The notes: generated from the letters alone by a model not told the origin. DNA of 64,000 bases from Talpa occidentalis (GCF_014898055.3 NW_023604295.1:69155730-69219729), one strand, 5' to 3'. Positions 36,860 to 48,691 are shown, counted from the stretch's first letter. Translations and numbers: made by a program.

Positions 36860-37215
36860 AGTGTAAAATCATGCCATGCCTCTGTTCAAATCTGTCAAGT
36901 GATTCTTCTCACTAAGAGTAAATGATAAACTTACTTAGTTTACAGGGTCCTGCAGAATCTGTGATCATTTGCCATCCACTGCTTCCCCACCCATTCTCTG
37001 ATTTTCAGCTCCCTCCTGAGTATGTCACTCCATCAATATCAATCTTCCCTTCATGAGCTCTAGCTTTAATGATCCTAACTAGTAAAAATTGGAGTCTTTT
37101 AACAGAATCTTGAATAGGGCAGTCAGTCTTCTGTCTCAAGAAATTATTATTTGCTGTTCTTTCTAACTAGAATGTTCCTCCCTCAGCAATACACACAAAA
37201 TTCATTAGTCAATGG
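36860..37215 (+). mobile_element. Ancient LINE-type remnant, L2-like (tentative)
   Basis: 'aaatcatgccatgcctctgttcaaatc...gattcttctcactaagagtaaatgataaac...agggtcctgcagaatctgtgatc...gaatgttcctccctcag' follows the order of a common ancient repeat (tcatgtcactcc-ctgctcaaa...aaggccctacatgatctg...gaatgctcttccc). I believe this is L2-type but the family name is uncertain. Confidence 0.45.
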
Positions 37216-37444
37216 GACAACACAAATCAATCAAGTTCTCAAGAAAGAAAAACTTGGTCTTTTTGTTATTTTTTATTATGTTCCATCCTATATAGTTTAA
37301 TCCTCTGATTTTAAACTTTAAAAGGTATCACTGGGTACACCTATCCCTAGACTTGGCAGTTAAGTAATACTAATCCTTTAGTCATATGTATTATTAAGTT
37401 ATTACAGTTGCCACATCTTATTTTAAACTTTTTAAATTTAAGTA

Positions 37445-37787
37445 CTTTTTCTCTTAAATCATTGTTAATTTTTGGACAGTATTTTAATTTCTCCCCATAG
37501 AAGCAGTGCCCTTAGTTCTCCCACCACCACAACACCTGTGATCCAACACAATAGTCACTAGTCACCTGTGCTCTTCTCTCCTTTGTTTTGACCCCTTTTT
37601 TCTCCTCCTATCCTGCTGTATGCCTCAGATCTATGGTCAGCTTTCATGTTTTTTTTTTTTTTTTTCTTGATCCTTTGTTCAGTATCCCTATATTCCATCT
37701 ATAAGTGATACCATCCAATAATTTCTTTTTTCTTTTGATTTATTTCACTTAGTATAATCCCTTCCAATTCCATCCATGATGCTGTAA
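37445..37787 (-). mobile_element. L1 3' segment, first half of an inverted L1
   Basis: This is the reverse complement of L1 3' UTR and ORF2 C-terminal end (tctataagtgataccatcca, tttatttcacttagtataat, ccatccatgatgctg). A T run at 37649-37666 is internal to it or marks an A-rich tract of the 3' UTR. The left limit is approximate. The neighbouring segment runs in the opposite direction. Confidence 0.75.
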
Positions 37788-38180
37788 ATGAGAATGACCC
37801 ATATTAAAAACAAAACAAAATACAGAAATAGCAAGTGCTAACGAGGGTGTGGTTAAAAGGGACTCTCTTAACCTGTTGATGGGAATGTAAACTGGTCCAA
37901 ACACTACAGAAAGCTGTGTAGACTTTCCACAAAACAGTAAAGGTGGACCTTCCAAATGACCTAGCCATTCTACTGATGGGAATCTACCCAAAGGACATAA
38001 AACACTAATTTGAAAGAAAACCTACACTCTTATGATTATTGCAGTGTTATTTGTAAGAGCCAGGATATATAAACAACATAAATGTCCCCAAACAGATGAA
38101 TGAATCAAGAAGATGCGATGCACACACACACAGAGACACACACACAATGGAACACTACTCAACAATCAAAAATGTTACCA
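37788..38180 (+). mobile_element. L1 ORF2 segment, second half of an inverted L1
   Basis: The text runs forward through the L1 ORF2 3' part (gcaagtgctaacgagggtgt, gatgggaatgtaaactggtc, gatgggaatctacccaaagg, ggaacactactcaacaatca). It stops where the minus-strand segment begins in L1 coordinates, so the two are adjacent pieces of one L1 in opposite directions, as expected for a 5' inversion by twin priming. Reading frames are broken. Confidence 0.8.
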
Positions 38181-38221
38181 CATCTTAATGTTCACAGACT
38201 TCATGAATATTGTCAGAGTTT

Positions 38222-38248
38222 CAAAAGGTCATTCTGACCTTTTGACCT
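38222..38248. promoter_or_regulatory. Perfect estrogen-response-element palindrome plus a DR2 half-site
   Basis: 38226-38240 reads AGGTCA ttc TGACCT, the full consensus palindrome for estrogen receptors. A third half-site TGACCT at 38243-38248 forms a direct repeat with two-base spacing. The same block is a perfect 10-bp inverted repeat with a 3-base loop (caaaaggtca / tgaccttttg, 38222-38244). Binding in cells is unproven; single sites can arise by chance. Confidence 0.5.
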
Positions 38249-38333
38249 TTGTAAATCAGTCCTTGAAATATATATCTTCTGAGATAAATATGATCAACAG
38301 AGATCTTGAAAGTACTTAATGATGATAAATGTT
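38248..38333 (+). repeat. 86-bp segment also present, in tandem, 2.3 kb downstream
   Basis: tttgtaaatcagtccttgaa through gatgataaatgtt matches both units at 40582-40756 with one base difference (taatgatg against tagtgatg). It starts directly after the estrogen-response-element palindrome. It is not part of any SINE or L1 I can recognise. Confidence 0.85.
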
Positions 38334-38515
38334 TATATATTCCTTCTTCGGAGATTTTGATATACTATTTTTCAAACTCATAGGATATCAGTTTGATGCT
38401 TTCTTTGAAATTCTTCCTTGGTTGTCATCAAATATCTCACTATCCCTGTTTTATTTCATATTAAATTGCTTCTATTGTGTACTCAAAAAGCATATTGTGC
38501 ATTGCAGATATATAC

Positions 38516-38561
38516 AAGCTATGAGACAGCTATGAGACAAATACAGCTATGAGACAAATTA
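38516..38561. repeat. Short tandem repeat of 'cagctatgagacaa'
   Basis: Three imperfect units of (a)gctatgagaca with spacers occur at 38516-38561. It is a local microduplication in unique sequence. Confidence 0.7.
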
Positions 38562-39010
38562 TAGTATTCATTTGTTACATGCTTTCTTTTTTACAGTGTG
38601 TCACACTTAAATGTAAAGTTAGTCACAGCAATGTTGAAAACTACAGGGGGAGAGAGAAAAAAAAACACAACAAACCTAAAGCATATTGTTCATCCATTGT
38701 ACATGTTTTCATATGCAAGTAATAAAGTACTGTATAATATAAATACCAAAAATATGATAATAGCCCCTTGGTATATAATGGACCATTACTGTCAGTTTTG
38801 TTAAATGAAGCTAAGGGTATCACTATTTTTTTAGAGTAGCTTTTTTGTGTATATCCATTATACATGTTCAGTCTTTATGTTTACAGTAATAAATGCTACT
38901 GGATCGGATGAGAGAAATGCATTGACAGATTCTACTATTAAAGAAGCATATTCATAAGAATGTGCAATTCTGGGGAGACAACATTTATTTTTACAATCCT
39001 AAAATACTAC
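38562..39010. other. Unique sequence, nothing recognised
   Basis: No exon, RNA gene or named repeat is seen. Confidence 0.5.
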
Positions 39011-39027
39011 CATCAATATCAGTAATT

Positions 39028-39290
39028 GGGGCCTCCCTGGTGGCACAAGGGGTTAAGTTGCAGTCTTATGAAGCAGTCCTCAGCCGCTGCAGCACAAGTT
39101 CAATCCCCGGCCAGCCAGGGAGCAACCCACATGGCACAGCAGACCTCTCCTGACTTGCCCGCTGCTCCCAGCAATGTACTTCAGTCAGTCTGCCTGTTCT
39201 GTTCCCCACTCTGTCTCTGGTGAATCCTCTCACCCCCCACCTCTTGCCTGTATCCCAGCTCTTGTATGCATAGATAAAAAGGAATCTTTA
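39028..39290 (+). mobile_element. T+ SINE copy, 'caaggggttaag' subfamily
   Basis: It starts gggcctccctggtggcacaagg and ends with an imperfect tail, atagataaaaaggaatcttta. The B box is agttcaatccc. The possible target duplication (atcagtaatt / attagtaaat) is weak. Confidence 0.88.
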
Positions 39291-39299
39291 AAAAAAATT

Positions 39300-40570
39300 A
39301 GTAAATAGAATAATTGCAGAGAATTACAAGGAACAAAAGGAAAAACTGTTCTGCAATTCTAGAATATTTTAAATGAAAATGTTGGGTATAAACAGTTTTA
39401 AAATATAAAATATAACAACTTGCCTTGCGTATCAAATAGAATCATTATTCCATGAATATAGAATTTAACTTTCCATGAGAGTACATGTATGTAACTAATA
39501 TATGTATATAATAGATATTCTATATGAATAGCTGCCACATTATTTTGGAGAAGAAACTACAGGAGAATATGTAAATTTTAAACATTTTATTCCTATCATT
39601 ATAATAAGCTGGATGAATAAAGAATAAAATAATACAGAAGTGATACTATTGTGAGGTATGAGCATAACAAAAAATGTCTTTATAATACCAACATGTAAAA
39701 TGACTAAATAAAGCAACACCTCAATTTTAGCTCTCTTGAAATACAATTAGGTTTCAGTTTAAGTTAAATTTATATTATATTTGACATGGGTATTTTGGCA
39801 AACATGGACACTATTTTATATAATATTGTCTATATCTTTTTTAAAGCTGTATATATTATAATAAAATTGTTCTATTGTGTTTTAATTCTATATAAATTAA
39901 ATTATATAAATTAAGAATATGTCATTCATATTTCATATCTATTTTAAGAATAGGTTTGTTACATTTTTGAAGAACAGTTCAGATAAGTATAATTTGTCTT
40001 ATTGTTAAATAGGATTTATTTTAAGATATTTTTTCCACACAGACCTCTGAGTGTAATGAGATTTTATAAACAAAATGACAAACCATTTAAAGTGAGAAAC
40101 AAGCAAACAGGTGTACAGCTTGTGCCTAATAGGCCTTCCCTTAGTTTCACAGTCTGATAATTTTCTTTGCATACTGCCTTGACCTGATTATTCATGACTT
40201 TTTTGCATAATGAGAGAAAGCTTTTAGACATGTTACATATGACATATAAAATCTGCAGCTATTCAACCATTCTGAGAAGTCCTGTGGATTTTTTTTTTTT
40301 TTAGGTAGATTTAGCAGTCAAATAATGATTTGATGAAACATGATTAAAATGTTGAACCTATTTAGTGACTTCCTTGAAAACAAAATCTTACAATATTTCA
40401 CCACATCATCATATACATAAAACCATTCTCATAATTGACTAAATGTGTTTAAATAAACAATTAACATACTATTGCCACTCTAAAATTTCTCCAAAACAGA
40501 GTGTATCTTTCTATTACATTTGTTACTCTTACCTCTCGTCAAAAAACAAACACTGAAATAATAGTCTAGG
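39300..40570. other. AT-rich sequence, nothing recognised
   Basis: Very AT-rich from 39370 to 40040, with no exon or named repeat. A T run lies at 40290-40302. Confidence 0.5.
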
Positions 40571-40576
40571 TAAAAA

Positions 40577-40756
40577 TATCATTTGTAAATCAGTCCTTGA
40601 AATATATATCTTCTGAGATAAATATGATCAACAGAGATCTTGAAAGTACTTAGTGATGATAAATGTTATCATTTGTAAATCAGTCCTTGAAATATATATC
40701 TTCTGAGATAAATATGATCAACAGAGATCTTGAAAGTACTTAGTGATGATAAATGT
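40577..40756 (+). repeat. Perfect two-copy 90-bp tandem duplication
   Basis: Unit 1 is 40577-40666 and unit 2 is 40667-40756, each running tatcatttgtaaatcagtcc to gatgataaatgt. The two units are identical as read. 86 bp of the unit also occur once at 38248-38333. Identity this high in AT-rich neutral sequence implies a recent event, or an assembly error that should be excluded. Confidence 0.92.
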
Positions 40757-40759
40757 TAA

Positions 40760-41434
40760 ATAATATATAAGTTGGGATATAATTTATATTTTCACATAAT
40801 CCTTTATTCAGGTAATTTTATTAGAAATATTTTCTACATCCTCAATTATTCTCAACCTTCATTTTAAAATATGGTGTATACACACTCACAGGTACCCACA
40901 CAATACTTTACATAGCTAGTTTCCTATTACTTGTCATTAACTTGCAATTTATTTTTCATGTTTAAAGTAGCACTATATTTGCCCACATCCTTGATTTTTC
41001 CATTATGTTAAATTTCTGTGTCAAAAGACTTACACATTTAAGTAGTCTTTACATTGGCAAATGTATTTTAGAATGGTTGTGTTAATCTGTACACACTTCT
41101 AGATTGAAGGAACACTGAGTTAAAGATTCCCTTTGACATTTTCTTTTGACTAGACTGATTTACAGCACAGGTTTTGTTTTTTTGTTATTTTTTGCTATCT
41201 CATGCCATTTTCTTCCTTGTAATTGCTTTCATGCTTACTATACTTACTCCTTGGCTAATAATTTTCATGTGCAGTGCATGGAAGATAATTTTTCAAAATC
41301 CGTTCATTAAAAATATCTTAAATTTTGCCCAGAGCTATGTTTTTATTTTCACTACTTGGCTAACTATATAACTTTAGATAAGAATTACTTGTTTTTGAAT
41401 AATTCTCTTTTTCCCTCTGTTGCATCTGCTATTG
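40760..41434. other. Unique AT-rich sequence
   Basis: No exon, RNA gene or named repeat is seen. Confidence 0.5.
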
Positions 41435-41450
41435 CTAATGAAACTTTTTC

Positions 41451-41712
41451 TTTTTCTTTTTTTTTTTTTAAGATTTATTTATTTATTTATTTATACAAGC
41501 ACTGGATACAGTCAGAAGCGCAGGAGGATAAGAGAATTCACCAGAGCCAGAGTGGGGAACAGAACAGGCAGACAGACCGAGGACACTGCTGAGGGGAGCA
41601 GCGGCTATGGCAGGAGAGGTCTATGGACCATGTGGGACCATAGACCGGGTGCTGCAGAGGCTGCGGGCAGCTTCGCAGCCCAGCACTCAACCACTGTGCC
41701 ACTGGGGAGGCC
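41451..41712 (-). mobile_element. T+ SINE copy, reverse orientation, B box lost
   Basis: Target duplications ctaatgaaactttttc (41435-41450) and ctaatgaagctttttc (41713-41728) differ at one base. The region between the B box and gggtcccacatgg is replaced by a repeated 'gggaccatagacc' word, so no B box remains. The gcgcaggagg and caccagagccagag words place it near the young branch. Confidence 0.92.
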
Positions 41713-41729
41713 CTAATGAAGCTTTTTCA

Positions 41730-42265
41730 AATCAATAAGAATATTGTTCAATTTTAAAAATCTCATCTTAAAATATCAGATAATTTAGGGATTTTAATTT
41801 CATTTTTTATTTATCTATTTTGTTTTTTTCCTCTACTGTTTTCATTCATCTCTCTGAGCTCTCACAGGTCTTTACAACCTGAATATGTAAGGTCTCTTTT
41901 GTTCAAAATACTCCTCTGCTCTACCAACACTATATATATATATAATTTCCATTGTCCCTTTTCTTTTCCTTTAAAATTGGGATCATAATGATATTGGAAT
42001 TTTCATATATATTACTTTCTTCTTATTATTTCAAACTTTTATTGCTGTGACCTTATTGTTCTAATTTCTGGGAAATCCACTGAGCCTTAGCTAAGAGATG
42101 ATGACCTTGGTCTTAAGTCCTGTTAATTACATTACTGAATTAAACTATGTATACTTTCTGACAGCTGCATTTCTAATTCCAGGGAGTACTTATTTGTGCA
42201 AACTTCTTTTTCTTATAAGCTTATTATTTTTTTCTTTCTATGCAGACATTGAGGATGTCAAGTAG
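41730..42265. other. Unassigned sequence
   Basis: No exon or named repeat is seen; a TA run lies at 41930-41943. Confidence 0.5.
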
Positions 42266-42283
42266 AAATAATAATGAAAATTT

Positions 42284-42537
42284 GGGCCCTCCCCAGTGGC
42301 ACAGGTGGTTGAGTCCAGCACTGTGAAGCTGTCTGCAGGCCTGCTGGGGAGATACCCACATGGCACAGCAGACCTCTTCTGTCTCACCCTTTGCTGCTCC
42401 CCTCCGCATTGTATTACAGTCAGTCTGCCTGTTCTGTTCCCCACTCTGTCTCTGGTGAGTCCTCTCACCCTCCTGCACATCTGGCCTGTGCCCCAGTTCT
42501 TGTATGCATGAATAGATAATTCTTAAAAAAAAAAAAA
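42284..42537 (+). mobile_element. T+ SINE copy with a deleted B box
   Basis: After gctgtctgcaggcc it jumps to tgctggggagatacccacat, so about 30 bases including the B box are missing. The flanks ataatgaaaattt and gaataaaaattct may be a diverged target duplication. The tail is catgaatagataattctta plus an A run. Confidence 0.88.
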
Positions 42538-42549
42538 GAATAAAAATTC

Positions 42550-45500
42550 TATTTTTTTTAAATTATTTGTTTCTTTGTGTCAGGGACAATCTTAGTTCAA
42601 TTTAGTACCATTTTTATGATTCTAATTTTCCTCATGTATGGGTGATATTTGATGTCCCATGTTTCATACTTGGTATCCTCATACGTAAAGCAGCTAATAG
42701 TTTAGGAAGCTGTCTCAGTAAGTGCTTGGTGTTGGTTGGGAGATATATGCATTTGTGGTGGTGAGGGGCTAAAGAGGCCTTCAAATTTCTGGTTCCAGTG
42801 TTTGGAAATTTTAAAAAATTTCCTTGACACATACTCTATAGTAATTTGAACTGTGGTTAAATTTTTTTTCACAGTCTTGCATTATGGATTTCATGGTCTC
42901 CTTTAATCATTGCTTCAAAAATTAGTGTGATGTTTTTCTTCCTTAAGAATTTTCCCAAGTATGGGAGAAAACTGACGTAAAGTCCAATACATTTATATTT
43001 TCTACAGCTTTCAGAAATAATATTTTGTAAAATTACTAAAACATCTATGATAGAAGTAGTTTGAGCCACCAAATATGTGAAATAGAATTGCATTCTTTAA
43101 CTTCAATTATGTAGAAATTTTATTCTCTCTTGTCAATTTTACTTTTCCTTTGATGAACGATCATCTTATAGATGTTAAAACAATCGCCATCAGTGTATGC
43201 CAACGTGTATCATTTAGTTACAAAAGGGACTTTTAAATATATTCATATATTTATTTCAGTACTTTTCAAATTCACCCTCCTCATATGGAAATATTAATGA
43301 ACAAATTGAAAACTAGTAAAACCTGGTAGTCAATAAATAGAGTATCACTGATTGATAAAGACACTAACATATTCTGAATACAAATCTAAAATAAACCATA
43401 AACATGCACATATAAATATTTATTCAGGAGACTATATGAAACTGAAACCAACAAAAATTATTTTTTTCTCAAAAAGAAATAGCTAAAAAAAATACCAGTG
43501 ATATAAATATCTATATATGTGTTGAATAGCCTTTAGAGAAATGATTATATCCTCTACCATAGAAATTTTGTTATTAATGCAAATACCAATGATCACATTT
43601 CCATTGTACTGTCTTATTTGCATAAAGGGTCACTCATTTACTATTATAATATGTTCAACAATTCATCTTTTGTATAGAAAATATACCGATAATACAAGAT
43701 CTTCCTGATTAATCTAATGTAATGTTTATTGAAATGATTAGCAACTGGAATTTCTATGGTGAGATCTATACTACTAAGAAATAATGCTGCATTTATATTC
43801 CTCTGGCAAATCTCCATTGATTCTTATTAAGTAAAAACATATTTCTGACTCCTGACATGCCAAAATAAGAAATATATGCACACTTTGTTCATTTAATGAT
43901 TATGCTATAATTATTTGTTTATAAGCTACATGAATTCCAAAATTTGATGGCCTCTTCAAATCGGCAGAACTATTTATTTAACATTAGAAAAGTCAAAACA
44001 ACATATCAATATTATATACTTTGTAACTGAGATTGTAATCCTGCATATAATAAACCAGAGACATTTCATATGTGTATGTATATATAACATATTTTCATTT
44101 ATATAACAGTTTACAATGATGTGTGAACATTACTATTTTCTTAAAACTTCCGAAACACACGCACAGACACATATAACACCACTACCAATGACAACAATAA
44201 TATTCCATACATAGATTTCTGGAGATATATCTGGTAGACTCATGTAATATAAAGAAGACTAAACAATAAAAATAAACTTAGAGGATTCATGATATACTTT
44301 GGAAGAAAGGAACAGGTAGAAAATTTAAAATATCAATGCAAGTGATGAAATACTAAATGCCAAATGAGTTAGACAAGCCTATTATACTTAGAAATTTTAG
44401 AGGAAGCACTTCCAATGACTTGGAACACGACTTGAATTACATTTTTGAATAAGGTAAAAGTTACATGCTGGAGAGACAAATGAGGCAACATTATACATAA
44501 TGATTTAACAAATCTGTAGAGGTGATAGTGGGGATGAAATGATGCTTAGAAAATAAAGTCCAGAGTTTGCTTATTGGGGAAGAAACTTAGTAGGTGGCAC
44601 TGTTAAAAAAGATCATTCTGAAAATAAATTCATCTTTAGGCATGAGATATCTAATATTTCATGGGCAGAATGCAGACTCATACATGGCTATCAATATTTT
44701 AGTCTAACAGACTGGAAACATAATAGGATTTCAGACAAAAGAAGATATTTTAGATACAGGGTTATTTGTGAAGAGGAAATAAAAGATGCTGGAGGCATTT
44801 ATAAATTCATGCAATCCCTCCTGTTATGTCTTATATAAAGAATCATTTAAGATAGCATTTACAAAGGTAAAAATATTATAACATTAACAACAAAAATAAC
44901 CACTGGAAAGGCAAACACAATTTGCTGATTGTACAATAGAAGAGCTGATTTGTATCTAGTACAATAAACTGAAGTTAGATGATTGTTATCTGACAAAATA
45001 TAGCATGCCAAATGTTCCATGATATATATTAGAGTTTGAAATTGACACAGAAGAATTTTACAGAACAGAGTTGATTCATACAAGATTTAATTAAGTGAAA
45101 AAACTCTGGCTAAAAATGTGTATCTGGCAGATATTATTGAAGTAATGATGGGTTAAGGCATTCAATAAATGAACTTACTGAATAACTGAAAAAAAAATTA
45201 GAAACTTAAACATGTGCCTTGGGTGAACCTAGATTATAGATTATAGAAAGATGATAGTACCGTTTCAATGTCCATTGACTACTTCTGCAGATTTAAACTT
45301 GTTAGTTCAACTTTCAAGATACTTTTTTTTTATATATCTCTTCCAGCAAATAGCCTGAAATAGTGCAAGGAAAGGATTATTCCAACACTTGGTGCTTAAT
45401 GTCTTCTTATTTCTTGAACATACAGGCATTTCCTGTAAATTCCTCTTGTTACCATCCAAGTTTAAACATTATTATTATCACCAAAAATGCAAATACTTTG

Positions 45501-46140
45501 TTTGATTTTTATAGTCATATATTCTATTGCCTCAAAATTACTATTCATGAAGATTAATTTGAATATATGAATGACTTACTAAAATATTTTCAGAGAATTT
45601 ATACCATATACTAAATGAAATCATAAACTTTTACTCCAGAGTATTTCCTTACCTTGCAGTTTCAGTCTAATCCCTATTATTCCCCTACATATTATCAGTA
45701 TCTGAGTTGGAAAGTACTTTTAACTATATCTGGCATAACAACAGATTTTCCACCTACAATTCGCTATGCATGTTTTTCTTTCTTTAGAGTATACATCATC
45801 TCTCTACTGACAGAGTTCTCAATAATGTGTCATAAACTATGTGGAAATGAAATCATTACAATCTCTTTACATTTACTGACATAGCATTTAACATAGTTCT
45901 GAAGTATTATTATTATTATTATTAAGTCCAGTTCAAAGTGTATGAGAACTACAAACAAACCATTATATTGGTCAAATGGAAAGAATTAATGGAGAGAAGG
46001 AACAAGGAAAAAGCTTCTGTGGAACATAAATGAAAAGTTATTAGGATGAATGCCATGAGAAATTAAGAATTTGGAAACAGCAGATGGATGACAAATTGGC
46101 AGGGAAACAATAGAAACTTAAATCCATGTTGTGGGATTGA
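42550..46140. other. 3.6 kb AT-rich sequence without recognised features
   Basis: No young SINE, exon or RNA gene is seen. Minor simple sequence includes an ATT run at 45907-45924. Diverged transposon remains are possible but I cannot name any. Confidence 0.45.
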
Positions 46141-46149
46141 TCCAAATGA

Positions 46150-46426
46150 TTTTTTTAAAGATTTATCGTATTTATTTATGCATACAAGAACTGGAGTTTA
46201 GACCAGAGATGCAGGGGGTGAGAGGATTCACCAGAGACAGAGTGGGGAGCAGAACAGGCTGATCTACTGAAATACAATGGTGAGGGGAGCAGTGGGCAAG
46301 ATGGGAGAGGTCTGCTATGCCATGTGGGTTAGCTCCCTAGCTGGGGATTGATCTCATCTTGTGAAGGCTGGAGATAGATAGCTTGATAGTACTGAGATTT
46401 TAACCTTGAACCACGTGGATACCACC
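46150..46426 (-). mobile_element. T+ SINE copy, old branch, reverse orientation
   Basis: The words ctggagatagatagcttgatag and gattgatctcatc are the reverse of the older branch also seen at 4836-5117. Its 5' end is altered (accacgtggataccacc). The possible target duplication ccaaatgattttt / ccaaagtattttt (46142-46154, 46424-46436) has several mismatches. Confidence 0.85.
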
Positions 46427-46465
46427 AAAGTATTTTTAAAAGATTTTTTTCCGATTTTGATTTTC

Positions 46466-46750
46466 TTTTTTTCCCCAAAGATTTATTCATTTTATTTATA
46501 CAAGCACTGGGTACAGTCAGAAGCTCGGGAGGGTGAGAGAATTCACCAGAGCCAGAGCGGAGAGCAGAGCAGAGCAGAGCAGGCAGACTGACAAAGTACA
46601 CTGCTGAGGGGAGTAGCAGGCTTAGCAGGAGAGGTCTGCGCACCATGTGGGACCCTCACCCAGCAGCCGGGGATCGAACCGGCGCTGTGGAGGGGGTGGG
46701 CAGCTTCACAACCCAGCGCTCAACCACTGTGTCACTGGGGAGGCCCCCCA
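46466..46750 (-). mobile_element. T+ SINE copy, reverse orientation, intact B box
   Basis: Perfect 12-bp target duplication attttgattttc at 46454-46465 and 46751-46762. The minus-strand B box is ggttcgatccc. The body has a short triplication of agagc (gcagagcagagcagagcagg) at about 46562-46581. It follows the previous SINE by about 40 bp in the same direction. Confidence 0.92.
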
Positions 46751-46762
46751 ATTTTGATTTTC

Positions 46763-48139
46763 AATTACATTGAAGCAATAGTTTCAGTAGTAAGACTACT
46801 GAAGTCAGATATAAGGATTGAAGGCTATGTAAAGTCATATGGAAAAGGACGCTTTGAATATAGTCAAGAAAAACATTCAAGCTTATTAAGATCAAATAAA
46901 GTGTGGGTCCGTGTGTGTGTGTGCCTTCAAATGTGCACATGAAACCCTATCATTTGCTTGATTTTTGGTTTTTGCTTTGTAGGAGATAATGGGAGAAGCG
47001 ATAATATAGCTTAGCAGTTCACTGCATAACATTTACACTGTTTCTGTGAGATATCATTTCATGAAAGATATCTTGATTTTTTTTCCTTGAAAATAGTGAT
47101 CTGCTTTGACTAACTGACAGAAATGTTAGTATGGGTCACTGCTTAACAAAGAAATTTTAAATTATTCAGAAATACCAATAATAGTCCTCATTTTTATATA
47201 ATACTATAGTTCACACATATGACCTTAAGGTTCTTTATAATAAGTGTTATTTGTCAAAAAATATTAGTTTTCTGTATACCTAAAATTCAAAAAGAAAAAT
47301 AGCTTTGGAACTACGAAATAAGGGTCAATTTTATATAATTTATCATTTTTTAATGTATCCTTGGCTTCAATAAAGTAACCAACAGATATTATGATCATTA
47401 TTTCAGTATCTAAGAAGCTACTCAGGAAATACTTATATTAAAAGGGAACATTTGGTGACTATTTGAGAGATGCCAAATCAATGTGAAAATGTATGTACCC
47501 ACATGCTTAATCAAATTGTTCAAATCCATGCAAGGTTTGTGCATAAATATGGATTTTTTACATTAAAAAACAAAAGTGTACAACTCAAAAATATGTGTAA
47601 ATCTTAATGTATATAAGACATTTTTGTGAAAAATACGGATAAATTTCAAAAGAAGACAAATTGTTATTCATAAACAATAAAACCTAGTGTATACATAAAC
47701 TACAAAACTGTTGATCATTCTTCAACATATGTTGTATAAGCAATTTTAGCTATTGTCTAAGGTACTAATAAATTACCCGTTACCACACTGAAGTGAGCAA
47801 AATACACAAGAAGAACATTTCTAATATATCAATGGTTACCAAGTTGAGTTCACAATTATTAAGATGGATTTCAACATGCAATTGCTTAAAAGGGAATGTC
47901 CACATTGTTCTTTATTTCAAACAAATAATAGACATAACAAATAACAGACTATCGGCAATGGCCAACATGTGCCCCCTTATTTCCTCTTCAAAGAATAAAT
48001 TCTTCCGCCTCTGCATTTGTTAATCAGATTCTATCCCTTTCTCCTTGACTCCAAGATCCTTCCCTTCTCAAACTCATCACGCTTTCTCTGCTTGGAGTCT
48101 CCCTCCCCCTTCTTATAGCCCACACTCTCACATACTGTC
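46763..48139. other. Unique sequence with a short (GT)n
   Basis: A GT run lies at 46911-46922. No exon, RNA gene or named repeat is seen. Confidence 0.5.
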
Positions 48140-48153
48140 ACTGTTGCATTTTA

Positions 48154-48379
48154 TTTATTATTTTTTTTTAAGATTTATTTATTTATTTATACAACCACTG
48201 GGTACAGTCAGAAGCGCGGGAGGGTGAGAGAATTCACCAGAGACAGAGTGGGGAACAGAACAGGCATACTGACGATATACACTGCTGAGGGGAGCAGCGG
48301 GCATGGCAGGCGAGGTCTGCGTGCCATGTGGGACCCTTGAGGGCGGCTGGGGTTCGAACCGGTGCTGCAGAGGCTGCAA
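48154..48379 (-). mobile_element. 5'-truncated T+ SINE with target duplications
   Basis: It lacks the first 45 or so bases (the A-box end); the minus-strand sequence starts at gcagcctctgcagcacc. Target duplications actgttgcatttta (48140-48153) and actgttgtatttta (48380-48393) differ at one base, so the truncation occurred at insertion. A perfect B box (minus-strand ggttcgaaccc) remains. Confidence 0.9.
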
Positions 48380-48405
48380 ACTGTTGTATTTTAAATGTCT
48401 ACTCC

Positions 48406-48691
48406 GGCACCTCCCTGGTGGTGCAAGGGGTTAAGCTTGCACTATGAAGCAATCCACAACCTCTGCAGCAGGAGGTTGATCCCCCGCCAGCCAGGGAGCA
48501 ACCCACATGGCCAAGCAGACCTCTCCTGTCTCACCCGCTGCTCCCCTTAGCAGCATATTTCAGTCAGTCTGCCTGTTCTGTTCCCCGCTCTGTCTCTGGT
48601 GAATCCTCTCAGCCCTCACATCTCTGGCCTGTACCCCAGCTCTTGTATGCATAAATAAACAAATCTTAAGAAAAAATATAAAATAAAAAGA
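48406..48691 (+). mobile_element. T+ SINE copy, inverted partner of the truncated copy
   Basis: The 5' end is mutated (ggcacctccctggtggtgc). A 9-bp target duplication gtctactcc / gtctcctcc (48397-48405, 48692-48700) has one mismatch. The B box is altered (gaggttgatcccc). It starts 27 bp after the truncated SINE. Confidence 0.88.

Noticed and set aside
40577..40756. CRISPR-like or satellite array
   Set aside because: Only two contiguous units with no spacers, in mammalian DNA; it is a simple tandem duplication.
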